From Culex pipiens pallens (lineage: Eukaryota; Arthropoda; Insecta; Diptera; Culicidae): DNA of 64,000 nt. The notes under the pieces are model-generated. The model did no database searches and was not told the DNA's origin. It was given only the letters and a program-made list of their open reading frames with translations. The DNA is taken from assembly GCF_016801865.2 (NCBI RefSeq), contig NC_068939.1, positions 59,464,269 to 59,528,268 of the forward strand, given 5' to 3'. Position numbers and translations under genes: made by a program. This document shows, piece by piece, positions 11,273 through 22,046 of this stretch (its first letter is position 1; every line of letters starts with the position of its first letter).

Positions 11273-12665
11273 GTTAAAATTCTTAACAAATTAAAACATT
11301 TTTAATATGGATCAAACAGCTTACAATGTGATTCTGGCCTTTTGTAGTAAACTTCATAGTTTATAGCTCTGTTCTGAACATAAACTCTAAACTTAAATTC
11401 CCACAATTTGAACGGTTCAAGTTTCCCAAGAAAGCAAAATTTAAAATTCACACAAACTACCAATCGCCCATCACATATGAATAGAACAGACCCTAGGGCA
11501 CCATCACCACCCGCGTCACAGTGACTGGGCAAACGGTAGCAAATGAGCAATCTATTATCGTTTGTTCGTTCGTTCTACCGGTGTTTTTGAATTAATAATC
11601 ACTTTCAACGTAATGATGAGGGAGGAAGGGAACTCCCATTCATTGGAGGGGCTGGAACCGATAAGCCCAAGCTCGGTCAACCAACTGACCACGCAACTAA
11701 CTTCTTCTCGGTTTTTCGAAGGAAAACTGGATGTATGGTTTTAGGGTGATTTATAGTGTAGGTTTTAAAATTGCTATTCAATATTCTTATTGTAGATTTT
11801 TTCTTATTTCCTTAAATTATGTTTCGATTTTTTTAATAAAACAAATTTGAGACAAAAATACAAAAAACACACCATGTATCATCACCCTAATGAAGAACGG
11901 AAGAGACTTTCTGTGGGTGTTGTGGGCTGGTGGAAGCTTTTGTTTTCTTTTCTGTCCCGCTCCAATTCCATGAATCAGAGTGGTTGGTGGTAGCGGTGGG
12001 AGGTCCATCCATTCACACTGTTCCACGAAAACAAAAGGCTGACGTTTATGAGTGAGACATTCGGTCAAGCCTTGCCCTTGTGTCTTGTTATGGGGGTATT
12101 GTTAGCATTTTTTTGTTTGCTAGTCACCACTGTGCCATAATTGTGGTGATACATTTAGTACTCTTTTACCACCACTCTGAGTGATTGCTGTGTAATTTTG
12201 GCAAAAAGTGATTTACACACCATATCAACGGATTTCCGATAGTTCTGAGAAAATTAAAAGAACGAAAAATCATCGTTCAAACCTTCCTGGAAAATGTATC
12301 ATCTTCTAATTTGTATGGCCCATTTTTTTTTTCATTTATTTATTATTTTTGTAGGCAAAACTATATAATTGATATAACCTACGTCAACTCTCGAATAAAA
12401 TTCATATTTATAATCAAAATGTTGTTAACTGTTTGCAAAATATACTCTTTACAACCATTATGTGTCCATTTGATGAAAAACGGTTCAATTTCAACGGAAA
12501 ATCTTTCAGATGGTCAACATAGATTTACGAGGTCGTTGGGTAATGAATTTTACAACTCTATTGTTGGGATAAACTCATTCATATTCATATTTTCGGGAAG
12601 CTAAAAGAACGCCCTCTTCCTCGAAAAACATGTTTTCATCTTTGTTTATTTCTTTCTCTTTGCAG
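11273..12665 (+). other. Intron sequence, no further feature
   Basis: Nothing recognisable apart from the 3' splice site at the end (TTTCTTTCTCTTTGCAG). Open frames such as 12311-12604 are in AT-rich sequence and lack family resemblance. Confidence 0.5.
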
Positions 12666-12746
12666 TACTCACTATGGAATCTGTTATGGATAGGATGGAA
12701 CGTATTCCTAATATGTTTTTATTTAAATGTAGGACTGTTAGATAGG
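12666..12746 (+). CDS. NKAIN: NKAIN homologue, second transmembrane exon
   Basis: A 27-codon, phase-0 exon bounded by TTTGCAG and GTAAGT. It encodes YSLWNLLWIGWNVFLICFYL then NVGLLDR. Vertebrate NKAINs have the same pattern at this position (W-LWVGWN-F-ICFYLEVG-L). The segment is one membrane span followed by the start of the extracellular loop. The exact match of phase and of the WNVFLICFYL motif makes this exon certain. Confidence 0.94.
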
Positions 12747-13363
12747 GTAAGTACCACATATCTTAAGACAAACCTCTCTCTCTTTCTGAACACTATCAGA
12801 ACTAGCCTATCGCATCGCACACGACTTCATTAGCGTAGATTGAGGAAGTTTTCGCCTCCACTTTTTGGCTCAACCAAGAAGGGCCACAAGTGATGAAAGT
12901 TGGCAATTAGGTCGCTTCTTTATTTGTCTCATTTTTCCTCGCGCCACTCGTTTCATTAGTTTAGCCAATTTCCCGACCCGACTGGTTGTCTCCGCGATCG
13001 CAGGTCTGGAGGAGTGCGCACTGTCTCTCTCTCACACACACAATTCCGGCGCAATTTCCGTTCTTGTGTCAACAAAATCTAATTAAAATCTTTGGCTCCA
13101 CTGGTTTCCCGAGAGGGGGGAAAGTTTTTGCGAGAAGCTTTTTTTTTTGTCGAAAACAAAAAAGGACCAAAACAACGAGGTCTTGGTGTGGGGTGAAGGA
13201 CGACGGGATGGAAAGTAAGATAAGCTTGGAGTAAGAATAAATGAATAGTTGGATGCAATCTTGATTAAAGTTTGATTCATCGTGCTTTACGATATCTCTT
13301 GGTATCAAACTTTTATAACATAGTATTGACACACAAAAAAAATCTAAATTAAATACATTACTA

Positions 13364-13507
13364 CACCGAAATAAAAAAAGTACAAAATTCTTATATTCTA
13401 GGAGTTTTGACTCCTTTTTTTAATAGTAATCTCAAAAATCCAATTACTATTTAAAAAAAGGCAAAATTCATAGGAAAAAGGAATTTTGTACTTTTTTTAT
13501 TTCAGTG
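13364..13507. mobile_element. Palindromic MITE, CACTGAAATAAAAAAAGTAC family, copy 1
   Basis: A 144-bp element that is almost entirely an inverted repeat: CACCGAAATAAAAAAAGTAC at the left and GTACTTTTTTTATTTCAGTG at the right, with inner complementary TTAGTAAT-type segments. A second copy, 148 bp, is at 54726-54873. It has no coding capacity and would fold into a long hairpin. Confidence 0.8.
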
Positions 13508-15439
13508 TCACAATTTTCGTATTTATTAATTTATTTGTTTATTTTGCGGTAGGTTTTTAAAATGTTTCAATTATTTTGCTTTAAATTCTTTGTTTTTTTT
13601 TTGTTTGGTGAAACATTTTATAGAACAATTTCAATATTTCTAATTCAACCAAGAGTTTTTACCTTATCATAATGGAAAATTCGTTCAGCATCCTAAAAGT
13701 AATGTTCAATTGATGTCACTGCATCCCAATATCAGTAAAATCGTCCAATAAAATTGTTTTATACCATATTGGGTCGAAACTACCTTCGATGATGTTGGCC
13801 GATTGCCAGGAAAAAATACTATTTATCGCCATTTAAACTGCCGTTTGAATATTGCATACACATTCACTAACTGTAGCTAGAGTTTTTCTTTGCACCCAGA
13901 AAATGGTTTTAAAAATGGCAACACAATGCCAATGTTGTGCCACAACATGATACCCTATCCATAACACTCAGAAAATAGCAAAAGCATGCAATCCCTCCCG
14001 AGAGAGGACGAAAGTTTGGTCGCGGTATTGTCATATCTGGTGGAAAGTCCATAGGGTCAGGTCGTTCAACTGTTCAGAGTGAATCTATCTCATTTTGCAA
14101 GCTTTCAAGCATGAAACAGTTTTGGAAAGCGAAACGCTTTTTGCACTTAGTAAGTTTCATGCATTTTTTTCTCGCACTCTGTACGTATCTGCTGACTTAA
14201 TGTGGCAGATGAAAAATTGAATACGTGCCCCATTGGCGGAGACTGCTTTGGAGCAGCGTAAAACTGGAACAAATCGTTTGCCTCGGTGGAGTTGTGGTAA
14301 TGCATTTTACTCTGCGTCACGAACATAGTATCTGTTCTGGACTGGAAAAAGTTTCAAAGTCACATACCAGAGTCAGACTTGTGTTATCTCTGGCGTGTAG
14401 CATGAGTTGAGTTACAGGCTGTGATACAATGTTGCACAAAGTTTCGAGCTGTTAGCTGAAGTGAAATTGAAACTCAAATGGTTTAATCGAGTAGAAAATT
14501 GGTATTAAATACTTATTTTATACACACGCTTCTGGCAACATAATGTTTCAAGATTGCATTAACCTTTGATGAAGCAAAATTTCCGTTACGACCTCGCGGT
14601 GACAAATAGACAGACAGCATAACCATTCATCAGGCACTGAATTACGACGATGGCTGGGGATCGTAAAGAAAAACATTCCGGCATTGTTTGTAATGTCCCA
14701 ACAGATTTACGATTCGTGAAAAACCGTCGACGTAACGCGCGCGCCTTCTTATGCTGTCTCGACTTCCCCTGAAATACCATCCCAGCCCCAGCTGTAACCC
14801 TTATTTTCCTGCCTCTCTCGCGATACAATGCTGTGTCTTCTTGGTGCGAGGCAATCAACAAAAAACCTCCATAAAACTTTCATAATCGAATTGATGCTCG
14901 GCTTGGTTTACAACAACGACAGCAGACGGTACGGCGTCGATGACGCCCGACGCGTCACATTTGACGCTAAACTTTTCAAGGATTTCCATAATTCTTTAAA
15001 ACAAAACTAAACTTCGAGTTTGCTTAAACATAATTGTGTCAAAGTTGCATTTCACATTCTACCAAACTCCAAATTCATAAAGAACCTTTCTGTGCCATTC
15101 ATTCCCAGCTCCCAGAAGAAAACTTTTGAACTATGACCAAAAAAAAAGTCGAAAGGTCGTTTCAGCCACACCGCCGTCGGTTTCGGTGGTTGCTGCTGCT
15201 GCTGTCAAACATTTATTCGTAATTTGGTGTTCAAAGTTGATATCCAACCAAGTGGGTGGTTTCGGTTTGTAAAAGTTTCAAATTTGTCAACTCCCTTGGT
15301 GACACAAATTTACTTTTGGTATGTCGTAGCTTTTAAACTTATTGTTCGACGATTAAGAATTCACGAACCTTGGGATCGATAGCTTTGGATGCTCTTTAGA
15401 GGCTATTGTACATTTATTTGATTTGAATTTTTATTTGTC

Positions 15440-16455
15440 AAAATACAGTTGTTATCCACGAAATCTGAAACTCCATACATTTTTGCAAAAAGAAAAATGA
15501 TTTATTTAAAACCAAATAACTTTGTGGAAGATGTTCAGAAGATCTGTCTCTTGGAAAGAGGGTTTTCTTACTGATTATCGGCAAAATGACAAGTAATGAT
15601 TTGGGACCATCCATAAACCACGTGGACACTTAAGAGGGGGGGGGGGGGGGGGTGGTCGAAAAGATCGGAAAATTTCACGATTGTTTCATATTTTAACATT
15701 GTAAATCGGACGATTAGTTACTGAGATAACGACGTTAGAAAATGGTGAATAGTTTGGGTGATACTTAGAAAACATCAATTTTCCTGTTTTTAAACACTTG
15801 CATGGAAATATCTCAGCAACTAAGGGCTTTTCAAAAATATTTTTTTCAAAGGTAGGCAAACATGTGCACTAATATAAAAAAATGAAAAACTGCGAATATT
15901 TTCTAAAAATGGCTTAAACTTGAAAACGGTGCACTTTATCAAAATTTCACTAAAGTACTTTTTGATCGCAAATTTTATTTTACATGTTGAAAATTTTTGC
16001 GACCAATATATAGATTTTTTCAAAAAATCATTATTGATTAAAAAAATTATAACTCGGTCAATGATTTTTTGCACAACCTGGAAATTTCTGAAAAGTTTGC
16101 ATTTGATGTCCTCTAAACCATAAAAAAGTGTTTTTTCAAATCAAGTTTTAGTGACAAAAAGTTAAATAAAAAATCATCAAATTTTTTTTACCGTGTATCA
16201 TTTTTTTTCAGTTCGTATTCATACCTACAACTTTGCCAAAGACACCAAACCGATCAAAAAATTCCATCAAAAGGTACACATTTTTGAATTTTCATACATC
16301 GTTTTTGTATGGACAGCTGCCAAATTCGTATGGAAAATTATATGGACAAACTAATGATGCAAAATGGCTTCTTTGGGCATAACGAAGGCACCAAAAAAGT
16401 TTCAGTCGGATTAAAAAATACAAAAAAAAAATCGAATGACCGAAATCTGGGAACA
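15440..16455. mobile_element. Partial copy of the GAGCAATTCTCT foldback family
   Basis: From about 16060 to 16455 the sequence closely matches the right arm of the element at 27567-30183. Shared landmarks are CAAGTTTTAGTGACAAAAAG, TACCTACAACTTTGCC, GACACCAAACCGATCAAAAA and CTAATGATGCAAAATGGCTT. Earlier parts match its interior (CAATATCTCAGCAACTAA-type phrases). The left end is missing or diverged. More fragments occur near 17690-17945, 20640-21300, 38870-39300 and 40780-40990. Confidence 0.7.
15636..15652. repeat. Run of 17 consecutive G
   Basis: A single uninterrupted G run at the edge of a repeat copy. Such runs are prone to length error in both sequencing and replication, so its length should not be trusted. 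Confidence 0.9.
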
Positions 16456-16469
16456 CTGCTCTTATACAT

Positions 16470-16950
16470 TAGGGTGGTCCAAATCCGCGCATCCTTTGGG
16501 CTACCCCCTGAAATCTAAAATTGGCCTATTACTAGGCTTAATTCCATTTTCGAGTTCATTCTGACCACGGGAACCCCTCCCTCTAATCGCTTAAAATTTT
16601 ATGGGAAAATCGTCAAAATGTATGGAGTGAAGCAACTGTTTCAATTTGTTACCTCTGGTGGGCGCAATAGTTATCCAATTCTTACCATTTCTTAGATGTA
16701 GAACCTTCATTAAATTTAGAACAACTTTCCTCATAACACCAGCGGATAACTATGCGCCCTCCACAGGTAAAAAATAAAGCAGTTGCTTATCTTTATACAT
16801 TTTGACGATTTTTCCCATACAAACTTTAAACAATTAGAGAGAAAGGTTCCCGTGGTCGAAATCAGCTCAAATTAGAAATTTAGGCTAGTGATGGGCCAAT
16901 CTTAGATTTCAAGGGGTAGCCCAGAGGTAGCGCAAAGTTGTAGGTTTGAA
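16470..16950. mobile_element. TAGGGTGG-ended foldback element, partial
   Basis: The left end TAGGGTGGTCCAAATCCGC is followed by GGGCTACCCCCTGAAATCTA. Near 16900-16930 the inverse appears as TTAGATTTCAAGGGGTAGCCC. Inner segments are also mirrored, for example GACCACGGGAACC against GGTTCCCGTGGTC. The right terminus is not intact. The TAGGG start is like the elements at 39650 and 55577, which suggests a hAT-type relative. Confidence 0.7.
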
Positions 16951-18103
16951 GCTCAGAAATAAATGTTGCCGGATATTGAATTAACTTTTTTGCACATTTT
17001 TTTTCCAAAATCAATATTTTTTATTTTTGAATTTTTTAGTTTGTTTTAGGGGACAAAAAACTGCAAATTTTGAGCCAAAGAATTTGTTATTTAATATTTG
17101 AGCTTTTTGAAATGTTAGTCTTGATTCCAAATGTTGAAACATATTTTTATCGAAAAATCAGAAAATTAAATAATTAAAACAATAATTGTATTGTTTCTTT
17201 TTCTTTCATTCGCTGTATTTCAGCAACCAATGGTAAAATCTTCAATATCTATTTGAAAATTTTATTGGATATTTTCTCAACTTTTCTAGAAAAAAAATAT
17301 TTTCAGGAATAGAAAATCACGGGCACTATTTTGAAAATAAAAATAAAAATCAGTTGAAATTAAACATTAATAGGTTATATCTTGAAAACGGTGCTCTTTA
17401 TCAAAAAATCTGTAGAGTACTTCGAATGCAAATTTGACATTGAAAAATGCAGTTAAAAAATTTCGAGTGAATTCCAATTTAAAAAAAAAACACATTTTTT
17501 CACAAAATCATAGCACAGCGGCACAATTTTTGTCTATACTTTTCTAATGCTCAAAAGTTGTGGTTTTTTCTAAAACATATCGAGAAATTTCCAAAATAAA
17601 AAAAATTGGATTTTGGAATTTTTTTTTTATAAAAATCGACATTCAAAATAGGCATTTTTCCGTATACTAGTTTTTTTTTCTGAATAGTCCTTATCATTAC
17701 CTACAACTTTGCCGAAGACACCAAACCGATCAGAAATTTGTTTTCAAAAGATACAGATTTTCAAATATGTATGTACCGTCCCCTGGGCAAAACGGAACAC
17801 ATGGGGCGAATTTGGACAGCTGTTTTTGCCATGTTTCTGCACATCATTCGGATATTTTTTATTAGTTTCGGATAGAACAGACACAGAAAAAAAATAATCT
17901 CAAAATCGACCGATTTTGTAAAGAATTGCTCTGCTGTTTATTATCCATAGCGTATTAAAAATGTACAATTTTCTTTATATTAATAAATTTATATTTTCAA
18001 ATGTATTTATTTACGAAAAGTTACTATAAACACCCTTCAATGCAACGCAAAAAATCATTCATACATGGATTCTAAATATTTTTTTTCTCCCCACCCACCA
18101 CAG

Positions 18104-18301
18104 GATAGCGACTTATTAAATTTAGGAACCGGCAGCGTGTCATGGTTCGAGGTCAACGGGTACGGCTGCAAGCCGACTTACCCGATGAACATCACCTCGG
18201 AGGACCCGTACCGGCCGGTGCGGCCCGAGCGCGTCGACGGGTGCCTGCTGGACTACCACATACTGGAGATTGGCCACTCCGGTGTGCAATGCGCGCTAGC
18301 G
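18104..18301 (+). CDS. NKAIN: NKAIN homologue, extracellular loop exon
   Basis: A 66-codon phase-0 exon between CCACAG and GTAAGT. It encodes the large extracellular loop, including SVSWFEVNGYGCKPTYPMNI, GCLLDYHILEIGHSGVQCAL and the start of the last membrane span. Vertebrate NKAINs have SWW-ENGPGC, an N-glycosylation-type site and VTGCLLDY-xIE in the same order. Here an N-I-T sequon and two conserved loop cysteines (both in GC contexts) are present. Base composition is much more GC-rich than the flanking introns, as expected for conserved coding sequence. Confidence 0.94.
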
Positions 18302-18447
18302 GTAAGTTCCTTTGGGAAGGAGGGGTAAAAATTTTAATCTTCATTATCGCGTCGAATTGTTTCAGCCACGTGGCAGAATGCGAACAAAGTTTTCAGTTCA
18401 TTTTGAGTTGATGATGTTTTTCACTCTTTTTGTTCGTGTTGTTTCAG
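18302..18447 (+). other. Short NKAIN intron (146 bp)
   Basis: Starts GTAAGT and ends GTTTCAG. It is the only short intron in the gene and interrupts the last membrane segment in phase 0. No other feature is present. Confidence 0.9.
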
Positions 18448-18508
18448 CTTTTCGGGCTCTTCGGTGCCATCTGTCTGGGGCATACGTATCTGGACGAGGA
18501 CGATAGCT
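18448..18508 (+). CDS. NKAIN: NKAIN homologue, last membrane span and shared splice donor
   Basis: A 61-nt exon, 20 codons plus one base, encoding LFGLFGAICLGHTYLDEDDS. In vertebrates the corresponding segment reads LALFGF-FACYV and then EEEDSFDFIGG. The donor (GTAAGT at 18509) leaves one T as the first base of the next codon. This single base can be completed by either of two downstream exons: TC at 33978 makes Phe, giving SFDFMGG as in vertebrates, and CG at 47882 makes Ser. It is therefore the branch point for alternative C-termini. Confidence 0.94.
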
Positions 18509-19738
18509 GTAAGTAGATCTGGTTCCTTCAACTCTCAACTTTTCCTTCTCTCTCTCCAATAACCCGCTAGCCTGCTAAATCGCCGAAGTGAAATTCGCGT
18601 TAATTCGATTCAAGTTTTGCTCTTGCTTTTTTGGCTTCTTTTGTTACCATTTTTCTGTGCCCTATCAAATCAGCGACACAATTCATCACAAATCAGCAAT
18701 TCATTACATTCTTTATTCTTCACTCTTTTGCCTTCTTTTCGGTGGAACTTTGCATTTCTTTCTACAGCTAACCTCTGCCTCTGTCCCCTGTGAAGTTTTG
18801 CTCATTATCGAGCTTTTGCAGGATTATATTTTCTGCAGATTATGTTTCTTGAGTTTCTTCAACCCTTGATTTGCTTTGCGGGGCTTTTACGGTGCAATAA
18901 CTCATAGCTCAGTGATTTAATAGTGTTTGCCTTCTTGTTTGAAACCATTTTGGTTTGTAGTGCTGTGCACAGTAGGATATCTGATGTTTGTATTTGATAG
19001 TGATTTTTTTACAATATTTAAATTAGATTGTTTTTGTATGTCCGTATTTTGCAAAATTGTTTTTCTTTTCAAATAAATCAATATTATCACCACTGTGCAC
19101 TTTCATTACATTAACACCTCTTCACTTCCACATCTCCTTACCATACTTTACCTAGTCATACATACTTCAAAGCTCATTTGAATATAAACCATTAACACCG
19201 TTAAAGTAGCTCCCCTTTGGTAGAAAATCGCACCTAAACGTAATAATTCGAAAGCAGCAGCAGCAGCTCAGTACCACACCAAATTAGAAGCATAATTTCC
19301 TCCTCTCGCGCCAGGCGTGAATTTGGGTGTTCTTGTTTTTTACCTTTCGCGCGCCACCAGGGCAAGGGAGGGCACTCTAAAGAACGGTTGTTTTAGTCCA
19401 ACTATAGCCAACCGTGGCGCACTTTTATCACGATTAGCAACGGCAGCTTCACGTGGTCCTGGCCCAGGTCACGTCCACCAAAATCCAAACATTGAGCTTT
19501 GGCCGTTACTATACAAATTACACACGGAAAGACTTTTGTGTTTCTTTCTTGTCATTTTTTTTAAACTCTGGAAAGAAGAGAAGAAGATTTTGCCGAAGAC
19601 CTCTTTACAGATCAATTTCCTGAAATTTCTAATGTTGTTAACGATTACATTATAAATATTAATAATATTATATTATATTATATTACAAGCGAAACTACTC
19701 TGGCTTTGTAATTCTAGTGATCATTAAATGTTGTGGTA

Positions 19739-19789
19739 AGAGTCGAACCAGCCTCCGGCTGAAAAACTCTATAATAAAGAATAAAAAAA
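19739..19789 (+). mobile_element. Tiny A-tailed retro-insert with 13-bp target duplication
   Basis: AAATGTTGTGGTA occurs at 19726-19738 and again at 19790-19802. Between them are only about 51 bases, containing AGCCTCCGGCTGAAAAACTC and then an AATAAAGAATAAAAAAAA tail. This is the pattern of an extremely 5'-truncated LINE or SINE copy. Confidence 0.8.
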
Positions 19790-20639
19790 AAATGTTGTGG
19801 TAGGTTGTGAAAAATTTCAGTTATCTTTACAAAAAAATGTTCGGAATTTTTCGCATTTTTGTGAAAATTATTTAATTTATTGTTAGAATCCTTGATCGAT
19901 GTCGTTGACGATAATATTATCGTTATCGGCATCGATGGCCCAATAACATTCAACGAGAATAAAATTGTCGGTGATAATATTATCGATTACCAACGCAAAT
20001 ATGAAACCTTCTTTTGAGCAACTTTTCCAAAAATTGAGAATTGTTTGGAAATTTATTTTATGTCTGGATGAAACTTTTTGTGTACTTTTACTTTTTCTGT
20101 GTCCAAAGAAGTCATTTTACATCATTTCGACGTCGTCGTGCTATCATGTCGTACGTCGCTTTTTGACGTTCCGAAAAAACGCGTTTTAATGTTTGACCTT
20201 GAATAAACAAAAACGAGAACACGCAATGCAAACAATAACAAACACGTTTTGTTTGGTTGGCCATTCTGTGCATTGCCCCGAAGTTTGGTTGAATTTGGTT
20301 GCCGGAGTCCCGAGTTATAATTGAAAATGTTTACGCTAGTCGAGCTTGTACGTGCGTCAAACGCGTTCTGACGTGAAATCCCTTTGGCCAATTGTCGCAC
20401 TTACATGAATTTTCAGGCTGTGAAATTTATTTCATATGAAAAGTGACAAAAATGCAGGAAGTTTTTTCGGTTTTTTTAATATCTCAGGATCAAAATCGAA
20501 TTTTGAGGATCTGCGAAAGACAAAAGGTGAGGCATTGTGAGCTGCACAAAATGGCGTTCTTAACTCAATTTGGCCCAAAATGCACGTGCGACAAGTTAGC
20601 ACGACGGCGACGATTTGTTCGTTTATAAAAGTTTTCATA

Positions 20640-21300
20640 CAATATTGGTAACTGTCCAGTGTCCATCAAAAGGCAAGTCAAGTAGCTGTATCTTGAGAAA
20701 GGATTTTCTGATCGATTTGGTGTCTTCTGCTAAGTTGTATGTGTTGCTTAGGATTTCTACAAAAAAGTAACAATTCGACATTTCATACCAAAAATTTCGC
20801 CATTTTTTTTTCAACCTAAGTTTAGATTTAGATGACAAAAAATGCCATCTTTTGAGCTATATCACAAGTTGGTCAAAATATTTAGCAGTGTTGCCGATTT
20901 TAATAGAAAATATGATTTTTGAAAAACATGGAAAAACAAAAAAAAATTTTGACTTTATTTTCACATGTAGAATTAAATTTGGCTACTTGGCAACACTGCT
21001 AGATGCATTTTTATCAAGTTGGGCCATAGCTCAAAAGATGACATTTTTTGTCATCTAAAACATATCCAAAAAGAAAGTTTTAATTTTTTTTTGCGCAGTC
21101 GATTTTTGTGTGTGTAAAGTCGAATAAAAAAATGCACTTGTTTTTAGAGTGATACCATTTTTTTGTGAGAAGTCCGATCAGATAATCTGTTCTCGGAATA
21201 CCATTTTTTGAATAATTTAATAGCTTTTTTTATGGAAAGCTGTCAAAATTGTATTAAAACTTGTTTGGACGAACTAATGATGCAAAATGACTTGTTCTAA
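20640..21300. repeat. Degenerate fragments of the GAGCAATTCTCT foldback family
   Basis: Phrases such as TTTCTGATCGATTTGGTGTC, ACAAAAAATGCCATCTTTTG and AACTAATGATGCAAAATG match arms and interior of the element at 27567-30183, in mixed orientation. The part from 20820 to 21060 is mirrored: AGATGACAAAAAATG..GAGC against GCTCAAAAGATGACATTT. No intact ends were seen. Confidence 0.55.
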
Positions 21301-21863
21301 TGATGCAATATGACTTCTTTGGTCATTAAAAATTACACACATTGTTTAACCCACATAAAAAATACAAATTTAAAAAAAAATATTATTCTCGGGATATTTG
21401 CTCATAGAAACTTCATACAAGGTACTCAATTTATCAAAATTTATGTAAATTTCTCAATTTTAATAAGCTTCCATCTAAAATTTGAAACTTAATTCAATAC
21501 GATTCAGAACACCAAAAAGTACAAAAATTAACTCATCTTCTGTTGTTAAGTCTTTCCGTGCCCAAACATGATTCAAGCCCGCGGAGCATGCAATTACCAG
21601 CGGTACCACACCTGGTCTCCTGGTGGCACAGCGAGCTGATCTTCAACCATGAGGGGTGGTTTGTTTTAGCAAGGCTAGGTGTTCATCAACGCCGGACTGC
21701 GGTGCAAAAAACGAGTCGTGCTGTTCCACTTTTCAACGGCCCGAATCAGAACATAACTTTTTTTGTGTTGAGGAGAAAGTCATGTGCCGCGTTGAACTCG
21801 TCCATAGGAATCCCAGCTAAGACGGTGTAATGCAATCGGATAGAGTGTTGGTTAGGGTGACTG

Positions 21864-22046
21864 CACGGAGAAAAAAGAGTTCCCAAAATCGTGAACAAGC
21901 GTTCATGAAAATGGGAACCACAAACAAGGTGTTCAAATCCCATGGTACGATATTGAAAAACGTACCATGGAATTTGAACACTTTGTTCGTGGTTCCCATT
22001 TTCATGAACGCTTGTTCACGATTTTGGGAACTCTTTTTTCTCCGTG
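21864..22046. mobile_element. Near-perfect 183-bp palindromic MITE
   Basis: The left arm starts CACGGAGAAAAAAGAGTTCC and continues to about 21953. The right arm is almost its exact reverse complement and ends GGAACTCTTTTTTCTCCGTG. Only a few mismatches and a loop of a few bases near GATATTGAAAAA interrupt it. A 64-bp half copy is at 47319-47382. It is non-coding. As RNA it would be a stem of about 85 bp. Confidence 0.88.

Larger units (their letters stand above)
8652..12665 (+). other. NKAIN intron (4.0 kb) carrying three repeat insertions
   Basis: The intron begins GTAAGT and ends TTTGCAG. It contains a dispersed repeat at 9268-9860, a pogo-like MITE at 10071-10317 and a hAT-type MITE at 10860-11272. 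Between 11273 and 12665 nothing else is recognised apart from A/T runs and short accidental frames. Confidence 0.8.
12747..18103 (+). other. NKAIN intron (5.4 kb) with several repeats
   Basis: The intron starts GTAAGT and ends CCACCACAG. It includes a palindromic MITE at 13364-13507, a 17-G run at 15636-15652, a partial foldback-family copy at about 15440-16455 and an inverted-repeat element from 16470. A degenerate piece of the same foldback family lies near 17690-17945. From 13508 to about 15430 nothing is recognised. Confidence 0.75.
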
